Origin: Lentzea albidocapillata subsp. violacea
GTDB lineage: Bacteria > Actinomycetota > Actinomycetes > Mycobacteriales > Pseudonocardiaceae
DNA length: 64,000 nucleotides
Reading direction: 5' to 3'
NCBI RefSeq assembly: GCF_900100275.1
Contig: NZ_FNET01000014.1
Coordinates: 124,001 to 188,000 of the forward strand
In this document: in pieces, positions 58,037 to 64,000 of the stretch
Position numbering within the stretch: position 1 is the stretch's first letter
Layout of the letters: every line of letters starts with the position of its first letter
The notes under the pieces: model-generated
What the model was told of the DNA's origin: nothing
Seen by the model: only the letters and a program-made list of their open reading frames with translations
Databases searched by the model: none
Program-made: the position numbers and the translations under genes

Positions 58037-58042
58037 TACCCT
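58037..58042 (+). promoter_or_regulatory. ndk -10 element
   Basis: TACCCT lies 41 bp before the GTG at 58084, giving a leader of about 35 nt that contains the ribosome site CGAGGAG. Confidence 0.35.
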
Positions 58043-58083
58043 GTTCGCACATCCCGTACCTGTTTTCGAGGAGTCACACCGTC

Positions 58084-58494
58084 GTGTCCGAGCGCACCCT
58101 GGTTCTCGTTAAGCCCGATGGCGTTGCCCGTGGTCTCGTCGGCGAGGTGATCGCCCGCATCGAGCGCAAGGGCCTCAAGCTCGCCGCTCTGGAGCTGCGC
58201 ACCGCCGACCGCGCCACCGCCGAGCAGCACTACGCGGAGCACGACGGCAAGTCGTTCTACGCCGACCTTGTGGACTTCATCACCGGTGGGCCGTTGGTCG
58301 CTCTCGTGGTGGAGGGTGTTCGGGCGGTGCCCGCGTTCCGTCAGCTGGCCGGTGGGACCGACCCCATCGAGAAGGCCACGCCCGGCACGATTCGGGGGGA
58401 CTTCGGGACTGAGGTCCAGTTCAACCTGGTGCATGGGTCTGACTCTGTTGAGTCGGCTGAGCGCGAGATCAAGATCTGGTTCCCTCACCTCTGA
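58084..58494 (+). CDS. ndk: Nucleoside diphosphate kinase
   Basis: A 136-aa Ndk of normal length. It transfers phosphate from ATP to nucleoside diphosphates through phospho-His117 in NLVHGSDS. RTLVLVKPDGVARGL at the N-terminus and DRATAEQHYAEH are family signatures. GTG 58084 has GAGGAG upstream. It normally follows folC and DUF4233 in actinobacteria; here about 14 kb separate them. A GGGGC-type terminator follows. Confidence 0.98.
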   Translation: MSERTLVLVKPDGVARGLVGEVIARIERKGLKLAALELRTADRATAEQHYAEHDGKSFYADLVDFITGGPLVALVVEGVRAVPAFRQLAGGTDPIEKATPGTIRGDFGTEVQFNLVHGSDSVESAEREIKIWFPHL

Positions 58495-58507
58495 TTCTTG
58501 GGTGTTT

Positions 58508-58526
58508 TCTGGGGCTCCGCCCCAGA
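58508..58526 (+). terminator. Terminator after ndk
   Basis: TCTGGGGC pairs with GCCCCAGA across a TCC loop, preceded by a TTTT run. This is a common actinobacterial terminator form. Confidence 0.7.
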
Positions 58527-58627
58527 CCCCGCCAATCTGATCCAAAGCCGGGGTCTACGCCGCTCGCGGGTAGATGGCACGCCTGTTGCTTTGGGCGGAG
58601 GCGCGTTGCTTAGTTGGCTTGCGTTGG

Positions 58628-58767
58628 TGGGGTGGCTTCGTCACGAGCCGAGCCAAGAGCGGGCCACATGCAAGAAGGGGTGTCAACTCGACGAAAAGCG
58701 TGTCGAGTTGACACCCCTTCTTGCATGCAGCAAGAGCTGTGGCACGACTCGTGACGAAGCCACCCCA
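58628..58767. repeat. Nested perfect inverted repeat downstream of ndk
   Basis: Outer 20-bp arms (58628-58647 and 58748-58767, beginning TGGGGTGGCTTCG) match perfectly. Inside them, 26-bp arms (58667-58692 and 58702-58727, beginning CATGCAAGAAGG) also match perfectly around a 9-nt loop. The spacers of 19 and 20 nt both contain CAAGAGC in the same orientation. The element occupies 140 bp of a 335-bp gap. It may be a terminator or a dispersed MITE/REP-type element. Confidence 0.85.
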
Positions 58768-58829
58768 CCCAGCCCGTTCGGTAGGACGGCTCGCCTGCGG
58801 CGTCGCGTTCGATCAGGTGCTGTGCGGGG

Positions 58830-59411
58830 TCAGGTCCTTCTGGGGCTGCTGCCCTTGCCGCCTGGTGCCGCGCCGTTGAGGGTGGTGCCCTCCGGGTAGC
58901 CGAGCGGCAGGTACATCCACACGTCGTCCCACCGTTCGGTGCCTACGGCGATCGCGTTCGGCATGCGGCCGCATTCGCGGAAGCCCAGGCTCTCGTACAG
59001 CTCGATTGCGCCGTGGTTGTTGCCTCGTACGCCGAGCATGACGATTTCGATGCCCTGTTCGCGGGCGTTCGCGATGAGGCCCTCCATCACCCGTTTGCCC
59101 AGGCCGAGGCCGCGTGCTGAGGGGTGGGCCATGATCTGCTGGACTTCGGCGCGGTGTTGGAAGACTGCCGTTGAGCCGCGGCGCCAGAGGCCCACTGCGC
59201 GTACTACGCCGTCCACCGTGGCTGCGGTGAAGGCGGCGTTGCCGTCGCGGACCTGTTTGAGGACGGTGTCCAGCCAGGCTGAGATGCGGTCGTAGGTCGG
59301 AGGCTCGTGGTAGCCGACGGCGCCGCCTGCCGCGACCACGTCGTGCACGACTGTGTGGATCTCGGCGCGGAGGGTCTCGTCGGCTTCCGTGAGCCAGCGG
59401 AGTTCGGGCAT
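58830..59411 (-). CDS. GNAT family N-acetyltransferase
   Basis: A 193-aa acetyltransferase. The acetyl-CoA motif A is QQIMAHPSARGLGLGKRVME, followed by motif B EIVMLGVRGNNHGAIELYESLGF. The family acetylates amines from metabolites to antibiotics; the acceptor is unknown. ATG 59411 is six bases after a TACGAT -10 on the minus strand. A longer frame to 59735 lies over the divergent ABC gene and is not used. Confidence 0.9.
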   Translation of the reverse strand: MPELRWLTEADETLRAEIHTVVHDVVAAGGAVGYHEPPTYDRISAWLDTVLKQVRDGNAAFTAATVDGVVRAVGLWRRGSTAVFQHRAEVQQIMAHPSARGLGLGKRVMEGLIANAREQGIEIVMLGVRGNNHGAIELYESLGFRECGRMPNAIAVGTERWDDVWMYLPLGYPEGTTLNGAAPGGKGSSPRRT

Positions 59412-59417
59412 GCGGCG

Positions 59418-59423
59418 ATCGTA
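59418..59423 (-). promoter_or_regulatory. -10 element of the GNAT gene
   Basis: TACGAT on the minus strand lies six bases before the ATG at 59411, suggesting a leaderless message. Confidence 0.45.
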
Positions 59424-59453
59424 ATTGCGTCGAAAATTGTCAGACCTGTTCGT

Positions 59454-59459
59454 TAACGT
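59454..59459 (+). promoter_or_regulatory. -10 element of the DrrA-type exporter operon
   Basis: TAACGT lies seven bases before the GTG at 59467. It is divergent from the GNAT promoter in the same 55-bp gap. Confidence 0.4.
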
Positions 59460-59466
59460 CGGACAG

Positions 59467-60381
59467 GTGGACAACCTTGTTGAAGCCAAGGCTCTGACCA
59501 AGCACTTCGGGTCGTTCGAGGCCGTGCGCGGCATCGACGTCGAGGTGCGGCGGGGGGAGGCGTTCGGGTTTCTCGGGCCCAACGGGGCCGGGAAGTCGTC
59601 GACCATGCGGATGATCTCGTGCGTGTCGGGGCGGACCGGTGGCGAGCTGAAGGTGCTCGGCATGGATCCGGGGACCGAGGGGCCCAAGATCCGGGCCCGG
59701 ATCGGGGTGGTGCCGCAGCTCGACAACCTGGACACCGAGCTGACGGTCCGGCAGAACCTGCAGATCTACGGGCGGTACTTCGGGATGTCCCGGCAGAAGT
59801 GTCGCGAGAAGGCCGAGGAGTTGCTGGAGTTCGCGCAGCTCGCCGAGCGGGCGGACCACGAGGTCGAGCCGCTCAGCGGTGGCATGAAGCGGCGGCTCAC
59901 GATCGCCAGGTCCCTCGTGAACGACCCGGAGTTGCTCCTGCTCGACGAGCCGACCACCGGGTTGGACCCGCAGGCGCGGCATCTGTTGTGGGACAGGCTG
60001 TTCCGGCTGAAACAGGATGGTGTCACGCTCATCATCACGACCCACTACATGGACGAGGCCGAGCAGCTGTGCGATCGGCTCGTGGTGATGGACGGCGGGC
60101 GGATCGCCGCCGAGGGGTCGCCCAGTGAGCTGATCAACCGGTACTCCACCAGGGAGGTGCTGGAGCTGCGGTTCCAGCCCGGCGCGCAGAAGCCCGACCT
60201 GGAGCGGTTCGCCGACCGGGTGGAGGTGTTGCCGGACCGGTTGCTGCTCTACACGCAGGACGGGGAGGCGACTCTCCAGAGAGTCCACGAGCACGGGGTT
60301 CAGCCGGTGCAGAGCCTGGTGCGCCGCAGTTCGCTGGAGGACGTGTTCCTGCGGCTCACCGGCCGGACGTTGGTGGACTGA
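59467..60381 (+). CDS. DrrA-type ABC exporter ATP-binding protein
   Basis: A 304-aa ATPase. Walker A is GPNGAGKSS, signature LSGGMKRR, Walker B LLLLDEP and switch TTHYMDEAE, followed by a C-terminal regulatory extension of about 85 residues, typical of DrrA-like exporters. GTG 59467 is preferred; an upstream frame begins at 59425. The stop overlaps the first permease start by one base (TGATG). It probably powers export of a drug, lipid or polymer. Confidence 0.92.
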   Translation: MDNLVEAKALTKHFGSFEAVRGIDVEVRRGEAFGFLGPNGAGKSSTMRMISCVSGRTGGELKVLGMDPGTEGPKIRARIGVVPQLDNLDTELTVRQNLQIYGRYFGMSRQKCREKAEELLEFAQLAERADHEVEPLSGGMKRRLTIARSLVNDPELLLLDEPTTGLDPQARHLLWDRLFRLKQDGVTLIITTHYMDEAEQLCDRLVVMDGGRIAAEGSPSELINRYSTREVLELRFQPGAQKPDLERFADRVEVLPDRLLLYTQDGEATLQRVHEHGVQPVQSLVRRSSLEDVFLRLTGRTLVD

Positions 60382-61154
60382 TGCAGACGCTGAGGGCTTC
60401 CTGGTTCGGCTTCGAGAAGGCTTGGACGTGGTACCGGCGCAACTGGCGGGCCACGGCGGTGTCGAGTTTCCTGACGCCGGTGTTGTTCCTGGTCGCGCTC
60501 GGGCTGGGGTTCGGGTCCCAGGTGCAGTCGACGGCGTTGATCGGTGGCGTGTCGTACCTGGAGTACCTCGCACCCGCGCTGGTCGTGGTCACGGCTATCC
60601 AAGGGGCCACGTTCGACTCGACGTACCCGATCATGTCGCAGTTCATGTGGCAGAAGTCGTTCGTCGCGATGGCGGCCACGCCGATCACGCCGGCGCAGGT
60701 GCTCTACGGGCAGACAATGTGGATCGGCTCGCAGTTGTTCGCGCGGTCCGCGGTGTTCGTGGCGATCGCGGTCGTTCTCGGCGCCGCCGCCGGGCCCGGC
60801 ATCCTGTTGTCCATCGTGTTCGGGACGCTGGCGGGGCTCGCGTTCAGCGCCCCGTTGGTCGCCTACAGCGCGACGTTGGACAAGCCGGACAGCTTCACCA
60901 CCATCTTCCGGTTCGTGTTGATGCCGATGACGCTGTTCACCGGGGCGTTCTTCCCGGTCAGCCAGCTGCCGGACTGGTTGCTGCCGGTGGTGTGGCTGAC
61001 GCCCGCGTGGCACGGCATCGAGCTCGCGAGAGGCGCGACGTTCGGCACGATCGACCTCTTACCGGCGTTGGGCCACCTCGTGTACCTCGTGGCGCTGACG
61101 GCCGCGGGCATCGCGCTCGGCGTGAAGTTCTTCCACCGGAGGCTGGCGGTATGA
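60381..61154 (+). CDS. ABC-2 type permease (DrrB-like) 1
   Basis: A 257-aa permease with six hydrophobic segments. The ABC-2 signature region includes FRFVLMPMTLFTGAFFPVSQLP. It begins one base inside the ATPase stop and overlaps the second permease by 4 bp. It pairs with the second permease to form a heterodimeric export channel. Confidence 0.9.
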   Translation: MQTLRASWFGFEKAWTWYRRNWRATAVSSFLTPVLFLVALGLGFGSQVQSTALIGGVSYLEYLAPALVVVTAIQGATFDSTYPIMSQFMWQKSFVAMAATPITPAQVLYGQTMWIGSQLFARSAVFVAIAVVLGAAAGPGILLSIVFGTLAGLAFSAPLVAYSATLDKPDSFTTIFRFVLMPMTLFTGAFFPVSQLPDWLLPVVWLTPAWHGIELARGATFGTIDLLPALGHLVYLVALTAAGIALGVKFFHRRLAV

Positions 61155-61993
61155 CGCAGACCCTCGATCGCGAGAAGGCCGTGCCCGCCAGCGTGGGGCT
61201 GCTGTGGCGCGTGATTCCGCCGGGGTTGTACGGCGGCAGGGCCAGCATGCTCGTCGAACGCGCTGCGCTGGTGAACCGGCGCGCGTGGTTCGTGCTGGTC
61301 GGCGGGGCCTTCGAGCCCCTGCTGTTCCTGTGGTCGCTCGGGCTCGGGTTCGGGCAGATGGTGTCGGCGGTGGCCGGGCCGGACGGGCGGCCGATCAGCT
61401 ACGCGGCGTTCGTGGCGCCCGCGCTGCTGGCGGCGAGCGCGATGAACGGGGCCGTGTACGACGCGACGTTCAACGTGTTCTTCAAGTTCAAGTACGTGAA
61501 GCTGTACGACGCGATGCTCACGACGCCGATGGGGCCGCTGGACATCGCGATCGGCGAGATCGCCTGGGCGCTGCTGCGAGGTGGCCTGTACTCGGCCGGG
61601 TTCCTCGCGGTCATGCTCGGGATGGGGCTGATCTTCTCGCCCTGGGCGTTGCTCGCGTTGCCGGCGGCGCTGCTGGTGGCGTTCGCGTTCGCCGCTGTGG
61701 GCATGGCGGCGACGACGTTCATGAGGTCGTGGCAGGACTTCGATCTCGTGCAGCTCGCGGTCCTGCCGCTGTTCCTGTTCTCGACGACGTTCTACCCGCT
61801 GTCGGTCTACCCGGGCTGGCTGCAGGTGGTGGTCACGTGGACGCCGCTCTACCACGCCATCGAGCTGATGCGGGGCCTCACGCTGGGCGTTGTCGGCTGG
61901 GGCATGCTCGGCCACGTCGCGTACTTCGCGGTCCTCGCGGCCGTGGGAACGGTGGTGGCGGCACGGCGATTGGGGAAGCTGTTGCTGGACTGA
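61151..61993 (+). CDS. ABC-2 type permease (DrrB-like) 2
   Basis: A 280-aa permease with an N-terminal cytoplasmic stretch of about 40 residues that the first permease lacks, then six hydrophobic segments and the PLFLFSTTFYPLSVYPGW signature region. It differs clearly from permease 1, so the exporter is likely a heterodimer. The ATG overlaps the previous stop by 4 bp. Confidence 0.9.
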   Translation: MTQTLDREKAVPASVGLLWRVIPPGLYGGRASMLVERAALVNRRAWFVLVGGAFEPLLFLWSLGLGFGQMVSAVAGPDGRPISYAAFVAPALLAASAMNGAVYDATFNVFFKFKYVKLYDAMLTTPMGPLDIAIGEIAWALLRGGLYSAGFLAVMLGMGLIFSPWALLALPAALLVAFAFAAVGMAATTFMRSWQDFDLVQLAVLPLFLFSTTFYPLSVYPGWLQVVVTWTPLYHAIELMRGLTLGVVGWGMLGHVAYFAVLAAVGTVVAARRLGKLLLD

Positions 61994-62026
61994 ACCCGCG
62001 ATTCGGCTCGCGCCCGCGGAGGCCGT

Positions 62027-62032
62027 TACTCT
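62027..62032 (+). promoter_or_regulatory. -10 element of the radical SAM gene
   Basis: TACTCT lies six bases before the GTG at 62039, compatible with leaderless transcription. Confidence 0.45.
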
Positions 62033-62038
62033 GGTCGT

Positions 62039-64000
62039 GTGAGTGCCGAGTCTGTTTTCCCCAGGTTGGAGCCCCTGCTGCCGCGGATCTCCAAGCCGGT
62101 GCAGTACGTCGGCGGCGAGCTCAACGCGACCGTCAAGGACTGGGACGAGGCGTCCGTGCGCTGGGCGTTGATGTATCCCGACGCGTACGAGGTCGGCCTG
62201 CCCAACCAGGGCGTCATGATCCTCTACGAGATCCTCAACGAGCTGCCGGACGTGCTCGCCGAGCGCACGTACGCCGTGTGGCCGGACCTCGAGGCGCTCA
62301 TGCGTGAGCACGACGTCCCGCAGTTCACGGTCGACGGGCACCGGCCGGTGAAGGCGTTCGACCTGTTCGGCATCAGCTTCGCGACGGAGCTGGGTTACAC
62401 GAACATGCTGACGGCGCTGGACCTCGCCGGCATCCCGCTGCACGCCAAGGACCGCACCGAGGCCGACCCGATCGTGGTCGCCGGTGGGCACGCGGCGTTC
62501 AACCCGGAGCCGATCGCGGACTTCGTGGACGCGGCGGTGCTGGGCGACGGTGAAGAGGCCGTCCTCGAGATCACCGAGATCGTGAAGAACTGGAAGGCCG
62601 AGGGCTCGCCCGGCGGCCGCGACGAGGTGCTGACCAGGCTCGCCGAGACCGGCGGCGTGTACATCCCGCGCTTCTACGACGTGGAGTACCTGCCCGACGG
62701 CCGCATCCAGCGCGTCGTGCCGAACCGCGACCGGGTCCCGTACCGCGTCTTCAAGCGCACCACGATGGACCTCGACGCGTGGCCGTACCCGAAGCAGCCG
62801 CTGGTGCCGCTCGCCGAGAGCGTCCACGAGCGGATGAGCGTCGAGATCTTCCGCGGCTGCACCCGCGGCTGCCGCTTCTGCCAGGCGGGCATGATCACCC
62901 GCCCGGTGCGCGAGCGGTCCATCGAGGGCATCGGCGCCATGGTCCAGAAGGGACTGGCGGCGACCGGCTTCGAAGAGGTCGGCCTGCTGTCACTGTCCAG
63001 TGCGGACCACAGCGAGATCGCCGAGATCACCAAGGGCCTCGCGGACCGTTACGAGGGCACGAACACGGGCCTGAGCCTGCCGAGCACCCGCGTCGACGCG
63101 TTCAACATCGATCTCGCGAACGAGTTGTCCCGCAACGGAAGGCGCTCGGGCCTGACCTTCGCGCCCGAGGGCGGCAGCGAGCGGATGCGCCGCGTCATCA
63201 ACAAGATGGTGTCCGAAGAGGACCTGATCCGGACGGTGTCGGCCGCGTTCTCCAACGGCTGGCGGCAGGTGAAGCTCTACTTCATGTGCGGCCTCCCGAC
63301 CGAGGAGGACGAGGACGTCCTGCAGATCGCGGAGATGGCGAAGAACGTCATCCGCGCGGGCCGGCAGGCCAGCGGCCGCAACGACGTCCGCTGCACCATC
63401 TCGATCGGCGGGTTCGTCCCCAAGCCGCACACGCCGTTCCAGTGGGCCGCGCAGTGCGCCCCGGACGTCGTCGACGACCGCCTGCGCAAGCTGCGGGAAG
63501 CCGTCAACAGCGACCGCAGTCTCGGCCGCAACATCGGCATGCGCTACCACGACGGCAAGCCAAGCCTCATCGAAGGCCTGCTCAGCCGGGGTGACCGGCG
63601 CATCGGCAAGGTCATCGAGGCCGTGTGGCGCGACGGCGGCCGGTTCGACGGCTGGAGCGAGCACTTCTCCTACGACCGCTGGACCACCATGGCCGCGCGG
63701 GAGCTGGAACCGCTCGGCGTCGACCTCGCCTGGTACACCACCCGCGAGCGCGAGGAGCTGGAGGTCCTGCCCTGGGACCACCTCGACTCGGGCCTCGACA
63801 AGGAATGGCTCTGGGCCGACTGGCAGGACGCGCTCGACGAGCGCGAGCAGGACGACTGCCGCTGGACCCCGTGCTTCGACTGCGGTGTCTGCCCGGCGAT
63901 GGGCACGGACATCGAGGTCGGTCCCACGGGCCGCAAGCTGCTGCCGATCTCCCCGGTCGGCGTCGGCTCGCCGGTGAAGAACCCCACGCTCACGCCGTGA
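62039..64000 (+). CDS. B12-binding radical SAM protein, TIGR03960 type
   Basis: A 653-aa radical SAM protein with an N-terminal cobalamin-binding-like domain. The [4Fe-4S] motif is CTRGCRFC (Cys274, Cys278, Cys281), and a C-terminal Cys cluster lies in CFDCGVCPAMG. It matches the TIGR03960 family, which lies beside a DUF2344 gene and the RNase E/G gene in actinobacteria; those would follow just beyond this window. The exact reaction is unknown. The stop TGA ends at base 64000, so the gene is complete. Confidence 0.92.
   Translation: MSAESVFPRLEPLLPRISKPVQYVGGELNATVKDWDEASVRWALMYPDAYEVGLPNQGVMILYEILNELPDVLAERTYAVWPDLEALMREHDVPQFTVDGHRPVKAFDLFGISFATELGYTNMLTALDLAGIPLHAKDRTEADPIVVAGGHAAFNPEPIADFVDAAVLGDGEEAVLEITEIVKNWKAEGSPGGRDEVLTRLAETGGVYIPRFYDVEYLPDGRIQRVVPNRDRVPYRVFKRTTMDLDAWPYPKQPLVPLAESVHERMSVEIFRGCTRGCRFCQAGMITRPVRERSIEGIGAMVQKGLAATGFEEVGLLSLSSADHSEIAEITKGLADRYEGTNTGLSLPSTRVDAFNIDLANELSRNGRRSGLTFAPEGGSERMRRVINKMVSEEDLIRTVSAAFSNGWRQVKLYFMCGLPTEEDEDVLQIAEMAKNVIRAGRQASGRNDVRCTISIGGFVPKPHTPFQWAAQCAPDVVDDRLRKLREAVNSDRSLGRNIGMRYHDGKPSLIEGLLSRGDRRIGKVIEAVWRDGGRFDGWSEHFSYDRWTTMAARELEPLGVDLAWYTTREREELEVLPWDHLDSGLDKEWLWADWQDALDEREQDDCRWTPCFDCGVCPAMGTDIEVGPTGRKLLPISPVGVGSPVKNPTLTP

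Overview
The window is 64 kb of high-G+C actinobacterial chromosome. The abundant GTG/TTG starts, the tig-clpP1-clpP2-clpX and valS-folC-DUF4233-ndk housekeeping blocks, DUF3558 lipoproteins beside ESX/EspG-like proteins, and many Tat or lipoprotein exports fit a filamentous actinomycete of the Pseudonocardiaceae (Lentzea, Saccharothrix or Lechevalieria type). The family assignment is an inference from gene content. No phage, integrase, transposase, CRISPR array, rRNA or PKS/NRPS cluster was seen.

Layout. 0-2.4 kb: a ComB-like phosphatase, MBL hydrolase, HIT protein, a 38-aa membrane peptide, a VOC protein, tRNA-Gly(TCC) and tRNA-Pro(TGG). 2.5-5 kb: an alpha/beta hydrolase divergent from a 599-aa unknown protein with a HEPN-like RNxxxH motif. 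5-10.2 kb: a glycine betaine/proline-type ABC importer with a fused double permease and two binding-protein paralogues. 10.2-13.6 kb: a 61-aa protein and two tandem secreted PKD proteins. 13.7-21.8 kb: a mannoside-use operon (binding protein, two permeases, GH5-like hydrolase, GH38 mannosidase) divergent from a LacI regulator, with a palindromic operator between them. 21.8-27.6 kb: a LysR regulator, then tig, clpP1, clpP2 and clpX. 27.7-39.6 kb: hydrolases, a pair of beta-lactamase-fold proteins of which one has lost about 130 residues, a CoA transferase, FdhD, an FAD oxidoreductase, two regulators, a 52-aa protein, a formate-dehydrogenase-like molybdoenzyme and a membrane-anchored protein. 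39.7-44.1 kb: valS, folC, DUF4233. 44.2-47.2 kb: an ESX-like cassette with no secretion ATPase. 47.2-58 kb: a small secreted protein, PhoD phosphatase, an unknown protein, a 1804-aa amylase-pullulanase, and a MarR/MFS pair. 58-64 kb: ndk, a nested inverted repeat, a GNAT protein, a DrrAB-type exporter with two permeases, and a TIGR03960-type B12 radical SAM protein whose stop codon is the last base of the window.

The housekeeping genes keep the order known from Streptomyces (tig, clpP1, clpP2, clpX, valS, folC, DUF4233, ndk), but about 12 kb lies between clpX and valS and about 14 kb between DUF4233 and ndk. Many genes share a TANNNT-type -10 element six to eight bases before the start codon, which suggests leaderless transcripts. 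FdhD (32.5 kb) and the molybdoenzyme (36.2 kb) probably form one functional module although five genes of other or unknown function lie around and between them. Coordinates and motif positions were read by eye; no database search was run.
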